In this document: positions 1 through 9,389 of the stretch, one piece after another
Layout: each line of letters starts with the position of its first letter
How positions within the stretch are numbered: the first letter of the stretch is position 1
Assembly: GCF_037935975.1 (NCBI RefSeq)
Contig: NZ_CP149817.1
Coordinates: 2,852,001 to 2,916,000 of the forward strand
Source of the DNA: Teredinibacter turnerae
GTDB lineage: Bacteria; Pseudomonadota; Gammaproteobacteria; Pseudomonadales; Cellvibrionaceae
DNA length: 64,000 nt
Direction: 5' to 3'
Translations under genes and position numbers: made by a program
Notes under the pieces: model-generated
Databases searched by the model: none
What the model was told of the DNA's origin: nothing
Seen by the model: the letters and a program-made list of their open reading frames with translations, nothing else

Positions 1-323
1 GATTCATTCTGTTGCGGCTAAAATTTCGCTATCGAGTGATGCGGCACCCCGACGTTTGGAGTGCAGGTTGTTCGGCATATCCCTATGCCTCACCCCTACG
101 GGGTTACACGCTAAAACGCTCCCGGCGTTTTAGTGGTTATTCCAAATGAGCGATAAACAACGCTGAGAGCGGGATTTTAGCCGCAACCCGCAGGGCTGGG
201 CCTGTATTTCCAGGCTGATGCGTTATTTTTCGCTCGTTTAGCCCGCTAAACAACGCCAAAAATGCCTTTCATCCTGAAAATACAGACTCCAGCAGAGCGA
301 ATTGAATTAGTGTTAACAGGCCC
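1..323 (+). mobile_element. 343-bp MITE-like element, copy A (left end cut by window)
   Basis: Starts at element position 21 when aligned with the copy at 16501-16843, and ends in the terminal repeat GTGTTAACAGGCCC followed by TA (324-325). It has the same internal hairpins as the other four copies. It shares the sub-variant bases GTGCAGG and CCCCTACGGGG with copy D, whereas copies B, C and E carry GCGCAGATT or close forms and CCCCTGCGGGG. It carries no ORF of its own, so it must have been moved in trans. Its right end overlaps the 3' end of the FAD-linked oxidase gene. Confidence 0.9.
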
Positions 324-1926
324 TAGGTCCGACGCTCAAGCCATAGCGACCTGGAGCAATAATTCCGTCAGGGTCCAGTAATTGTTTAATTCTCTGACTG
401 GTGCGCGACAGCTCTGTGTGGTTATTACAAAATTTTCGGTAACTATCAATATCCAACCGATAGGGTAAAAACCCCTCGGCAGCGCACTGCTCCAACAAGT
501 TGGTCATGATAGTTTTTGTTCGCTGTACGGTATCTGCATTCTGGCGATCGAATTCAAGGCTGATGACCGCCTCGATACAACTCCTGTTCATTGTATTCAA
601 CGTAATCGCAAACTTCACCAGATATGTGCGCTCAAACTCCTGCGTAATCTGGTGAAATTTTTCAATCGCACTGCTGCACATTGGCAGCAGTGGGGTACAA
701 AATATCAAACCGCCATCACTTGGAAAGTCCGGATTTTGCCAGTTAGCCTGCTCATTGCAAAATGGCCAGTACGCGCTTCGCAGCGCCTCACTGCTGGGTA
801 TTCCCAATGCGTAACCCAAAAGCGGCGTAACCGCTTCCAAAAATATTACCTGGCGCTTCAAACCAATAAGGCGCATTGCATTTTTTGCTATTCGTAATTT
901 TTCAGCAGTGAGCCACCCAACTTTTCCGTAAGCCCCTAACGCCTTTTGTACAATCTTTTTATGCACTTTGACACAGTGCCGATTGCCGGCGATAACTCCA
1001 ACCGCAGACCAGTCACCGCGCGATGTGCGATTAACCAAACCCTCGCACTCCTCCCGAGTTAGCGCCACCCCGTATTTCTTGGCGGCTTCAAATACCAAGG
1101 GCGAAAGGGTGATTTCTCGGCGTTTATGGTTACCTACATGCACAACGCAGTCGAGAACTTTTTGCTGGAGAAGCAAACGCAGATCGTCAATCACGTCTGC
1201 CACCATCCGAGTCTCTCGAATATTCGCGATGAACACGCAGTGCGATTCCTGCTTTGGCAGGAGCGTGAGAGTGGCGGATATGACAATGCCAAAATTGGAC
1301 TGCAAGAAAAGCCCGGTGAGGTTTGGACCGAGCCCATGGGGATACAGGTGAGAAACAACGGAATTGGGTAACTCGCCGAAACCCGTTTTAACAATTGAGC
1401 CATCGGCCAGCATGACTTCGAGCTGCACCAACTGGTCGACTCGCAGTGTATTGTATGCAACGCCACGCTCAAGAAGATTCCCAATAACGCTGCTCTCCCT
1501 GCTGGAGCCAGTTACATCCATGTAATACGGTATATTCTCCTGCAGAAGGTGCTCATATACTTGTTGTTGGGTTACGCCAGGCTCTAAAGTTATCGTACCG
1601 AAAACGGGGTCTATATGCGCAATCTTGTCCATCCCGGAAAGATCCAGTACCACACACCCGCTCTGCACCGGCAATCGCGAGCCCATTCCCCAGTTTTTTC
1701 CCTGGCTTACGGGATAGAGGCCAAGTCCATACTTTTTACATAACTGCAATATGATGCGAATCTGCGATATATCACGGGCTTGCGCAACGGCAGCAATTCT
1801 GCGCGTATGCCCACTAACACACTGCTCGAAGGCTTGAGCCAACGCCTTTTCCAGTATGCATTCCGCCCCGAGTGCATTGCGCGCTTCGGTAATAAAATCG
1901 TCCACTCGAGTGTCGGCGACTTCCAT
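313..1926 (-). CDS. FAD-linked oxidase (VAO/PCMH type)
   Basis: About 537 residues. The N-terminal half carries a PCMH-type FAD-binding domain: a segment with VSQGKNWGMGSRLP, then VVLDLSGMDKI and ITLEPGVTQQQVYEHL. The C-terminal half resembles the substrate domain of vanillyl-alcohol oxidase or 4-cresol dehydrogenase relatives. The ATG at 1926 overlaps the TAA of the upstream gene (TAATG), which supports this start over a longer one at 1989 and implies translational coupling. It is the last gene of the FAAL/ACP/desaturase cluster, so it probably oxidises the cluster's product (inference); the substrate is unknown. The last residues (GPRAC and TAA) are encoded partly by the adjoining 343-bp element, so the native C-terminus has been replaced. 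Confidence 0.85.
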   Translation of the reverse strand: MEVADTRVDDFITEARNALGAECILEKALAQAFEQCVSGHTRRIAAVAQARDISQIRIILQLCKKYGLGLYPVSQGKNWGMGSRLPVQSGCVVLDLSGMDKIAHIDPVFGTITLEPGVTQQQVYEHLLQENIPYYMDVTGSSRESSVIGNLLERGVAYNTLRVDQLVQLEVMLADGSIVKTGFGELPNSVVSHLYPHGLGPNLTGLFLQSNFGIVISATLTLLPKQESHCVFIANIRETRMVADVIDDLRLLLQQKVLDCVVHVGNHKRREITLSPLVFEAAKKYGVALTREECEGLVNRTSRGDWSAVGVIAGNRHCVKVHKKIVQKALGAYGKVGWLTAEKLRIAKNAMRLIGLKRQVIFLEAVTPLLGYALGIPSSEALRSAYWPFCNEQANWQNPDFPSDGGLIFCTPLLPMCSSAIEKFHQITQEFERTYLVKFAITLNTMNRSCIEAVISLEFDRQNADTVQRTKTIMTNLLEQCAAEGFLPYRLDIDSYRKFCNNHTELSRTSQRIKQLLDPDGIIAPGRYGLSVGPRAC

Positions 1927-2558
1927 TAAGCTAAAGTCAGCCTGTTTTCTTGCATTGCGTTCTGAACGGTGGGATCGAGTACCTCCCAAGCCTCTTCGGC
2001 ACCGTATTTGAGATTTACCCGAGCAGGGAAAAGTTGATAGCGATGATTATCACCTTCATAAAACACATCTGGCAGGTGCGACAGCCACTCGACATCCATA
2101 AGCAGCTCAACAAAACTTTTGTTTTCGAACAAACTCAGATTATCTTCATAACCTGAATTACTGCCATGTAGAAATGTGAGGTAGGTTAATAACGGCCACA
2201 ATCTGAATCGACTGCGATATTCCGGATGCACGATGCCTTTAGAGGAAAAATAGCAGCTTTGCAGCTCATCACCTGTGGCGCCAGTCATTTCCGGGTAAGG
2301 AGATTGGTCAACAGGCATACCCACCATGGCCGCGACCAAAATATCGGAATGGTAAACACATACATGATGGCAAGTATAATCCTCCGGCAGCAGTAACTGG
2401 TCTTCCTTCAAAAACGCCTGCTCTTCTCCGTAGACCATTTTGCGAAGTTCGAACAAACCTACGGGTATTTCCGACAAATAGGTTTTTAAAGTAAATCTCT
2501 CGCCATCAATATCAAGTTCAAGCGGGCCCTTGGTTAAAGTATGGATTTCCTGCAGCAT
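1926..2558 (-). CDS. Small GNAT-like putative acyltransferase
   Basis: About 210 residues, soluble, no signal peptide. The segment GIVHPEYRSRFRLWPLL looks like the acyl-donor loop of a GNAT fold, and the overall size is like acyl-ACP-using N-acyl amino acid synthases and LuxI-type enzymes. This is a weak, pattern-based call. The ATG at 2558 lies 4 bases past the stop of the upstream desaturase; a TTG at 2588 would overlap that gene instead. The stop overlaps the next ATG. Its place between an ACP/desaturase set and an oxidase suggests it may transfer the ACP-bound acyl chain to an amine or alcohol (inference). It could also be an unrelated conserved hypothetical protein. Confidence 0.6.
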   Translation of the reverse strand: MLQEIHTLTKGPLELDIDGERFTLKTYLSEIPVGLFELRKMVYGEEQAFLKEDQLLLPEDYTCHHVCVYHSDILVAAMVGMPVDQSPYPEMTGATGDELQSCYFSSKGIVHPEYRSRFRLWPLLTYLTFLHGSNSGYEDNLSLFENKSFVELLMDVEWLSHLPDVFYEGDNHRYQLFPARVNLKYGAEEAWEVLDPTVQNAMQENRLTLA

Positions 2559-2562
2559 ACGG

Positions 2563-3582
2563 CTACGCCACTTTGCGCTTTCGTTCAATATGCTCGGGCG
2601 TCAGACGTCGCACCGACCACGCAAGCCCAAGCTTTTCAAATACCCAAATAAAATACCAGGCGATATCGATTTGCCACCACTTTAGGCCCAGCATCGCAGA
2701 AAGCGGAAATGCATGATGATTATTTTGCCAGGAAGCACCAAACGTAGGGATCGCACACCAAAAATTATTTGCGCTGTGATCGCCCGTTTCGAACGGTTTT
2801 GAACCATATCGATGGGCAAAGGAGCCGTTTAACCAGGTCGAATGTGTAACAAAAAACATGCGCACCAAACCACCCCACAAAAACCCGGTAAGTGCGCCGT
2901 ACCAGCTGTTGGTGACGACTCCGCCTATAGCGGCCGGTATGATCAGCCCCAAAATCAAAATGGGGAAGTACAGGTCGTTAATGACTTTTGTCAACGGATC
3001 GCGGGTGAGATCTTCGGTGAACAGTGCACTGTTAGTTACCTTGTCGTTTACCATCCAGCCGAGATGCGCATGCAAGAGGCCGCGGCGCAAATTTAGCTCT
3101 TCTGGCTCAGCCCCGGTGTGGCAAGTATGCGGCGAATGCGGATCAAGCGCTGTGTCACTGTGGATGTGATGGCGGCGGTGAGTGGCTACCCAATATATTA
3201 CCCCGCCTTCGCCCGCCATTTGGCCGAATATCATCAGCAAATAGTGAACAAAGCCAAATGTTTTAAACGTACGATGCGCAAACAGACGATGGTATCCCAT
3301 TTCAATACCGAGATTTGTCAGCAAATACATGCCGACAAGTAAGGCGATATCCAATTGAGAAATGCCGTTTTGATATGCCAGATAGAGTGCGGCAATCAAA
3401 CCCAGCAAGGGAACGATAATAGTTAAATAGGCGATGACCTTTTGCGTCGCCTGCACACCAGGGTCGTTGAGCGTAACTCGCGCATTTTTTCGCGACTTTT
3501 TACGCGGTGCCACGGTACTTACACCTTCAAGATCCATCCCCGTCTGCGGCTGCGCGAGGGCGTTGTCAAATGCATTACTCAT
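2563..3582 (-). CDS. Membrane fatty acid desaturase (first of two)
   Basis: 339 residues, a di-iron membrane desaturase of the acyl-CoA/acyl-ACP delta-9 family. His box 1 is HRLFAH (residues 98-103) and box 2 HRRHH (135-139). Box 3 reads QNNHH (286-290), with Gln where the neighbouring paralogue has His. Hydrophobic segments flank the boxes. The first ~45 residues are a polar, basic extension absent from the paralogue. It sits directly downstream of the ACP gene (15 bases), which suggests an ACP-bound substrate. In JamABC/TtuABC-type clusters such enzymes make alkenes or terminal alkynes; whether this one is a desaturase or an acetylenase cannot be read from sequence. Confidence 0.9.
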   Translation of the reverse strand: MSNAFDNALAQPQTGMDLEGVSTVAPRKKSRKNARVTLNDPGVQATQKVIAYLTIIVPLLGLIAALYLAYQNGISQLDIALLVGMYLLTNLGIEMGYHRLFAHRTFKTFGFVHYLLMIFGQMAGEGGVIYWVATHRRHHIHSDTALDPHSPHTCHTGAEPEELNLRRGLLHAHLGWMVNDKVTNSALFTEDLTRDPLTKVINDLYFPILILGLIIPAAIGGVVTNSWYGALTGFLWGGLVRMFFVTHSTWLNGSFAHRYGSKPFETGDHSANNFWCAIPTFGASWQNNHHAFPLSAMLGLKWWQIDIAWYFIWVFEKLGLAWSVRRLTPEHIERKRKVA

Positions 3583-3597
3583 TATTAAATACCCCCC

Positions 3598-3861
3598 CTA
3601 TTTCTCAGCAATAAATCGCGAAAGCGCATGGATAGAATTGTTTTTGCGTATGGATTTAATACCAATCGCCACACCACTCCACTCACTAAGATCTGCCACC
3701 AACCCGACAACAGCAGACGAATCCAGTCCGAACTGATGGAACGGTGTATCAAAATCAATCGCACTTTCGCTAATTTCTAATACGTCTGCAATGTATTCGG
3801 CGAGCCATTGCTGAACATCCTCAGCAGTAATCGTTGGTTCTAGTGTCTCTACAGTTGTCAT
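3598..3861 (-). CDS. Acyl carrier protein
   Basis: About 87 residues with the phosphopantetheine motif FGLDSSAVVGL; the first Ser of DSS is the predicted attachment site. Acidic four-helix ACP size. ATG 3861 is preferred; a GTG at 3873 would add four residues. It lies between two desaturase genes and downstream of a fatty acyl-AMP ligase, which is the arrangement in which the ligase activates a free fatty acid and loads it on a dedicated ACP, and the membrane desaturases then act on the ACP-bound chain. That route is established for JamA/JamB/JamC-type systems and inferred here. Confidence 0.9.
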   Translation of the reverse strand: MTTVETLEPTITAEDVQQWLAEYIADVLEISESAIDFDTPFHQFGLDSSAVVGLVADLSEWSGVAIGIKSIRKNNSIHALSRFIAEK

Positions 3862-3907
3862 TGGGTGCCCCACTCTAACAAGTTATCAAAGTCCGTATGT
3901 CAAATTT

Positions 3908-4816
3908 TCAGGCTGGCCGTTTTACATCCCACGCCAACCCCGCTTTTTCGAGTAGAAAAATAAAAATAAAACCCAGGTCTAGCTGCCACCAGCTATGCCC
4001 AAATTTCGCAGAATGCGGAAAGGCATGGTGGTTGTTATGCCACGACTCACCGCCAGACAGCACAGCAAGCCAAGTGAGATTGCCACTGCTATCGCGTGTT
4101 GCATGAGGGCGACCACCAAACATGTGGCACAACGAATTAATCGCACTGGTTACATGCAACGCCAGGCACAATCGTGTTAACCCCGCCAATAAAATCGCAA
4201 TGCCAGCCTGCAAGGGGCTTGCCGTCCACAGGTAAACAAAAACGCCCGGAGCAAGAATTCCCAGATAAACCCACCACCAGTACAGACTGGATATCCTCCC
4301 CAGCAGGCGGTCTTGCAAAAGATCCTTCGCGTACCGGGTTGTAGGGGTTAGCTCGTGTGTAAACATCCAGCCAAAATGACTGTGAGTAAACCCTTTCCAA
4401 CGCCCGAGACTGACTTCACTGTCACAAACGGGTGAATGCGGATCACCAGCCTTATCGCTGTATTGATGGTGGCGGCGATGGTTGCTGACCCAGTAGGACG
4501 GCGTACCTTGCGCTGCCATACAGCCACAAACCGCGATAAAACATCGAATAGCCGGGGGAGCTTTAAATGAGCGGTGAGCGAGCATTCGGTGATACCCGAC
4601 AGTGATACCCACGACCATTGTGAGAAAATACATCACAATAAAAACGACCCAATTCACAAAGGCAATAGGCACAACGACAGCACACGCAATGAGAGCACAA
4701 ACGCCTGCGAATGGCACTAGCAAAATTGCGCCGGCATGAAGTTTTTGCGACCATTGCAATTCTTTTGCGAAACTGGAAAATTCTTGTTTGGCTGGTGACG
4801 ACGTATCAGCGGACAT
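3908..4816 (-). CDS. Membrane fatty acid desaturase (second)
   Basis: 302 residues. All three canonical His boxes are present: HRMLAH, HRRHH and HNNHH, with membrane segments between box groups. It is a paralogue of the desaturase at 2563-3582 but lacks that protein's N-terminal extension and keeps His in box 3. The start ATG at 4816 overlaps the 3' end of the FAAL gene by 11 bases, so the two are probably co-translated. Two consecutive desaturases acting on one ACP could give a diene, an enyne or an alkyne; the sequence does not show which. Confidence 0.9.
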   Translation of the reverse strand: MSADTSSPAKQEFSSFAKELQWSQKLHAGAILLVPFAGVCALIACAVVVPIAFVNWVVFIVMYFLTMVVGITVGYHRMLAHRSFKAPPAIRCFIAVCGCMAAQGTPSYWVSNHRRHHQYSDKAGDPHSPVCDSEVSLGRWKGFTHSHFGWMFTHELTPTTRYAKDLLQDRLLGRISSLYWWWVYLGILAPGVFVYLWTASPLQAGIAILLAGLTRLCLALHVTSAINSLCHMFGGRPHATRDSSGNLTWLAVLSGGESWHNNHHAFPHSAKFGHSWWQLDLGFIFIFLLEKAGLAWDVKRPA

Positions 4817-6734
4817 AACTTACCCGCTCCTCGAGTGTGCCAGTTTGCGCAACTAAGGGGGCGATTCTTGGCGATAGATACCGCCACATGGGCGTGACAG
4901 TATTTTCCGCCAGGCGACTACGCATAGCGGAGCGCTGCAGTTTTCCGCTAGTGGTTTTTGGAATAGTAAACGGTCGAACAAAATAAATGCTATCTAAGGT
5001 CAGCCCGTGTTCGTGGTTTAATTCTTCACACATTTTATCTGCTAAATCGTCCAGAGAACCTGATTTGGCGTACGTTGGTGCAATCTCTTGGACGACAGTC
5101 AGAAAATCCACATCCCCTATATTGTCGGTGAAACATGCACAGGCGTACTCGCCGAGACAACCGTCGAGCTGTTGTAAGGTTGCTTCAATATCATGCGGAT
5201 GATGGTTGAGCCCACGCATCACAATTAGATCTTTCAACCTGCCAGTGATATACAAATCGCCATCAACAATTGCACCTAAATCACCGGTACGAAGGTACTT
5301 GTATTGTCTCTTATCAATATTGCCATCAGGTGCCGATTCTAAAGTAGCAGCTAATGTTGAGCGACTCAGCTCAGGATTTCGGAAGTACGACTTTGCTACA
5401 TGCGCACCGGTCACCCAGATTTCACCAACACTACCGTCGGCCACGGGCAACCTACTCGCAGGGTCCACAATACACACTTGCTGCCTGTCAATATCGTCGC
5501 CACAACACACCAAAGACTTGCTGTTTTCATTCTCAGCAGCGCCTATAATTCGCCCCCGCTGTAGTTCTGCCGAATCGATTTGTAGTGCCTGCGGTTCGTT
5601 ATGTCGTGAACCGCCGCTAATAAATAACGTCGCTTCGGCCATACCATATACAGGGTACATACTCTTGGCCGAAAATCCGCAGCTTGAAAATTTTGAGTGA
5701 AACCGTGTTATCGTCGCGAGTTTGACTGGCTCAGAACCATTGAAAGCCACCTCCCAACTGGTTAAATCCAAAGATGCTATTTGCGCATCTTTTACACGCT
5801 TGGCGCACAGCGCATACCCAAAATCAGGTCCACCAGAAGTGGTAACACGATATTTTGAGATTAAAGCAAGCCAACGAAATGGTTTTTGAATAAAGGCAAT
5901 CGGAGCCATAAAATAACAGGGGATACCCAAATACAACGGCTGCAAAATATTGCCGACCAATCCCATGTCATGATAAAACGGCAGCCAGCTGCCGAATACG
6001 GTGGTTTCGTCATGACAAAAACTGCGCTGAATCATTCTCTGGTTTTCGATGAGATTCGCATGGGTAATCACGACGCCTTTCGGTTCACCTGTAGAACCCG
6101 ATGTATACTGAACAAATGAAATATCCTCAGGTTTGGCGCTCGGCACAATGTTATTCGGCACAATGTAAGCTTCAGCGTTGCTGATAACTCCCTGCAAACC
6201 AGTAGCTTGTGCGCCAGCTTCGCCAGGAACTAGGTTGCCGCTAATATCGGAAACGCTTTGCTGGATTGGCAACAACAAGCCAGTTAGCAACGAGTCAATA
6301 TTGAGAACAGTAACGCCATCGTCTTCTAGGGTGGAAAAATAGTTCGAGCAGCGTTTAATATATTCAGATGATGTAAGTAGAACACGAGCGCCGGAACTAT
6401 GAACAATCGAAGTAAATCGAGCACGCTTGTGTTTCCCTTCCGGGGGATAGACAGGTATTGCGATTAACGACTCCAGTTGCGTCGCAAGAAAACCCACAAT
6501 GAATCGGCAGTCGTTCGGCAACGCAAGAAGCACGGGCTCCTGTGTCTGGCAAACTGATGAAAACATTCGCGCCACTGCCGTCGACATTGCGCGTAAATCT
6601 CCGAATGACACACGTTGCCGCTCTATCTCGCCATCTTCCAGAAAGCAGTACGCGAGTGCGTCTGGTTTATTTTCTGCGTGGGATAAAAACCGGTGAATCA
6701 ATGTTGGATCGTCTTCGACAATTACAGAATTCAT
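4806..6734 (-). CDS. Fatty acyl-AMP ligase (FAAL)
   Basis: 642 residues, AMP-forming adenylation superfamily. The P-loop reads YTSGSTGEPKGVVITH and the hinge region YLRTGDLGAI. Length and domain layout fit FAALs (FadD32-like) that make acyl-adenylates and pass the chain to an ACP rather than to CoA. It is the first gene of the six-gene minus-strand cluster, with 1.6 kb of non-coding DNA upstream that must hold the promoter. No strong Shine-Dalgarno site precedes the ATG at 6734. Its presence beside a stand-alone ACP and two desaturases makes the acyl-ACP loading role likely (inference from context). Confidence 0.92.
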   Translation of the reverse strand: MNSVIVEDDPTLIHRFLSHAENKPDALAYCFLEDGEIERQRVSFGDLRAMSTAVARMFSSVCQTQEPVLLALPNDCRFIVGFLATQLESLIAIPVYPPEGKHKRARFTSIVHSSGARVLLTSSEYIKRCSNYFSTLEDDGVTVLNIDSLLTGLLLPIQQSVSDISGNLVPGEAGAQATGLQGVISNAEAYIVPNNIVPSAKPEDISFVQYTSGSTGEPKGVVITHANLIENQRMIQRSFCHDETTVFGSWLPFYHDMGLVGNILQPLYLGIPCYFMAPIAFIQKPFRWLALISKYRVTTSGGPDFGYALCAKRVKDAQIASLDLTSWEVAFNGSEPVKLATITRFHSKFSSCGFSAKSMYPVYGMAEATLFISGGSRHNEPQALQIDSAELQRGRIIGAAENENSKSLVCCGDDIDRQQVCIVDPASRLPVADGSVGEIWVTGAHVAKSYFRNPELSRSTLAATLESAPDGNIDKRQYKYLRTGDLGAIVDGDLYITGRLKDLIVMRGLNHHPHDIEATLQQLDGCLGEYACACFTDNIGDVDFLTVVQEIAPTYAKSGSLDDLADKMCEELNHEHGLTLDSIYFVRPFTIPKTTSGKLQRSAMRSRLAENTVTPMWRYLSPRIAPLVAQTGTLEERVSYVR

Positions 6735-8382
6735 ATTCGAGAATACTTATAATTAGCTGAAATCAATTGCGAATTATCATAAACACTAATTATATGAGAT
6801 GCATAGGTTTTTAAATAACTTCGTTGTTTTTGGCGTCCATCAAATTAAATTGTCATGACCAGCGCACATATTGGCGTTTCACTAGACGCAAAATTACACC
6901 GCGCTATTGCCTCTACCGGAAATTTAATAAACCAATAAATAAAAAATAATTCACAATGCAGCAACAAAAAAGATCCAACTCGTGCCTAGCGACTTGACAA
7001 CCTCAATTAACAATTGCCCACCACCCGCAGCTGCCGCCCATCGGTAAAGGCCCTGCTGCCATAACTACTCCCCATTCCTAAACTCACAGTAAGACAGCCA
7101 AACCAAATCGCGCGGCCAACAACAGTACCACCTACCTCGGTCCATCACTTTAAATCGATTAGCAATAACTAAAAAACAAGCGCCTAACTATATAGCCTTT
7201 GTCAGCATAAGCCTAACCAGCCCTTAAATAAGGAAAACCTAAATTAAGCTAAAGCTAACTCCCACATGGATAAAGCGAGAGGTTTGCACGCCTCAAGCGA
7301 CATTAATGAATTTCGAATACCTGCGCCAAGAAAGACAACGCATCGTAAGAATGCGCAAGGGCTAAAATCACCCATAAACACAGCAACCTTGGGCATCACA
7401 AAACAAGATAAACAAACGTTCGAAATATTTAGATTCATACGGCACACGTATCATCATCTAGGGAACCTCTGATTAATCTAGTGATTCCTCTGGCTTACAG
7501 GAATTTAACGTGAGTAGGCGCGTGAGCGAGGCGTGCTGGTTGCACGGCGAACGAGCGCAACACCCTCAGGTTAAATTCCTGTAAGCCCCATAGGGCGCGG
7601 CCTGCGGCGATCATTTGCGGCGTTGCCTTTCTTATTAAGGACTAAGGCCATTAACTGCGAAAGGCGCCTAACAACTAATCGCCGCAGGTCACGCAGAGAA
7701 ATTACTAGGTTAATCAGAGGTTCCCTAGGTTTGCCTAGCAAGTCACAAGCCCGTCCATTATTCATGCGCTGCCCCTAGAATCACACACAATCCAACTCAC
7801 CTATACCGCGCTTCGTGCTCAAAACTCAGATTCAGTGCTCGGCACGATGGCACGTATTTTCTCGATAAAGGCACTTACTTCGAATTGAGATTAAACGCTC
7901 GCTTGAGCAGCAACTAAAAATATTAATAAACAAGTGAGACATTCGCGAATCTGCGCGCACATATACGATTGAGAAAATAATTATCAGGTGGATGTTATTT
8001 AAGGATGACAGTTAAGTATGTTTCAGACGAATTCTCGTGGCTGCCCCCCAGACCTGGGTCTAAGCTTTCAGGTACCCCTGCAATTTACGCGAAATCGAAC
8101 GACTATGAACACACGAGTCCAGTGATGCGCACTAGCACACTGAAAGCTCGTATATATGACAATTGGTTGTATATCAGTAAAACGTTTTGAGAGGGCCTAT
8201 GGGGAATTCTGCAGGTACAACGCATAGGCACCAGCCGGTCACACCAGCATCCGGCCAGGTATCAGCGCGCCCACATTTCAAAAATAACAGTAAAAATATC
8301 GCTAGATAGCAAATCGTTCCTACTAAAACTGAATCGAAGAAACCTATGCCGTTTTAGCCTGTATCTAGCCGAGGAAAACTCG
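6735..8382. other. 1.65-kb non-coding region between FAAL and LysR genes
   Basis: AT-rich, with no ORF I would defend on either strand; the short ORFs here have no family features and irregular composition. It contains the 265-bp inverted-repeat element at 7461-7725. The rest should hold the promoter of the FAAL cluster (minus strand) and of the LysR gene (plus strand). I could not identify convincing -35/-10 boxes or a defined operator. Confidence 0.6.
7461..7725. mobile_element. 265-bp MITE-like element, second family
   Basis: Terminal inverted repeats of about 32 bp with 3 mismatches, starting GGGAACCTCTGATTAA, flanked by TA on both sides (7459-7460 and 7726-7727). Inside are two further inverted repeats: a perfect 16-bp pair (7494-7509 with 7570-7585, CTTACAGGAATTTAAC) and an 11-bp pair (7601-7611 with 7678-7688, CCTGCGGCGAT). 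There is no transposase ORF. The plan (TA flanks, GGG-starting ends, two internal hairpins) is the same as the 343-bp family, but the sequence differs. It occurs once in the window. Confidence 0.75.
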
Positions 8383-9279
8383 ATGGAAATGTCGCAAATT
8401 AAATACTTTATCGCAGTTAGCGAGACACTGAATTTTACAAGAGCAGCAGAGCAATGCTGCGTATCTCAACCAGCACTTACTAAAGGCATCAAGAAGTTGG
8501 AGTCAATAATCGGTGGCGAGCTTCTATGCCGCACCAAAAATTCAGTGGAACTCTCTCATCTGGGACGCCTGCTATTACCGAACTTTGTCGATATCTACAC
8601 TAATGCACGCCGCACAAAAGAAGAAGCCAACCGTATACTGGAACAACAAGCGGAATTTCTGCGCATCGGATTTCAACACAATCTATCGTTCAATCTGGTA
8701 TGTCGCTTATTGGACAACTATAGACATCTCAATAGTGAACTCGACTTTACGTTCTTAGAGTGCAGTGGCGCCGAACTTGACGAGAAAATGCGCCATCACG
8801 AACTCGATCTTATATTCGCAAGCCGGATACATACAGGCAATTCCAATTATGTCGACACCATTCATCAAGAGCCCTTTGTAATCGTTTTTGACTTTGCGCA
8901 CGATTACTTAAAGCGCGAAAGCCTTTTCTTAAATGACCTGGAACACCAACGAATCCTGTTTAGAGACCATTGCGACTCGTCGGTGTCACTCTGCGAACGT
9001 ATACAGGCGGAAGGGCTCAATATTAAAGCCACATGCAGTAGCTGTTGTGATGATTGGATTCCAAACTATGTGAGATCAGAACAAGGTATCGCTCTAATAC
9101 CCAAATCAAGCGCGATCAGCTATGGGTTACCCTACCTGACAATCTGTGATTTTCCTGTACAACTGAGCGTTTACTTTGAGTTACACCACGGCGTGCAAAC
9201 GAAATACGACAGACGATACCAGGATTTGGCGCTCTCATTTAACAACGGCAGCGACTTACTTTCGGAAAATGTTGCGTGA
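8383..9279 (+). CDS. LysR-family transcriptional regulator
   Basis: 298 residues. N-terminal winged helix-turn-helix: residues ~1-65 with YFIAVSETLNFTRAAEQC, VSQPALTKGIKKLE and GGELLCR. The remainder is a LysR-type effector-binding domain. A GAGG site lies 8 bases before the ATG. It is transcribed away from the FAAL cluster across a long gap and converges on the sensor-channel operon, so the regulated target is not obvious; either neighbour, or neither, is possible. The C-terminal domain contains several Cys residues (around LFRDHCDSSVSLC and TCSSCCDD), which is unusual and might point to redox or metal sensing (speculative). Confidence 0.9.
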   Translation: MEMSQIKYFIAVSETLNFTRAAEQCCVSQPALTKGIKKLESIIGGELLCRTKNSVELSHLGRLLLPNFVDIYTNARRTKEEANRILEQQAEFLRIGFQHNLSFNLVCRLLDNYRHLNSELDFTFLECSGAELDEKMRHHELDLIFASRIHTGNSNYVDTIHQEPFVIVFDFAHDYLKRESLFLNDLEHQRILFRDHCDSSVSLCERIQAEGLNIKATCSSCCDDWIPNYVRSEQGIALIPKSSAISYGLPYLTICDFPVQLSVYFELHHGVQTKYDRRYQDLALSFNNGSDLLSENVA

Positions 9280-9389
9280 ATTAGTATGCTATTTATATCT
9301 CAGCAAACATAGCAGGATACTCTTAGCCCTGCTGCTAACCCAATGTGAAGCAACGCTCTGGCGTGAGATGTACAGATTTCGTAGCGGTT

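Noticed and set aside
1-323. CRISPR-like or REP arrays
   Set aside because: The repeats are dispersed 343-bp elements with terminal inverted repeats, not short direct repeats with spacers.
7244-7472. Overlapping short ORFs on both strands in the FAAL-LysR gap
   Set aside because: No domain, no ribosome site, biased composition, and overlap with the edge of the inverted-repeat element.
8005-8190. 61-codon plus-strand ORF upstream of LysR
   Set aside because: No recognisable feature, and the sequence does not look protein-like; likely promoter-region DNA.
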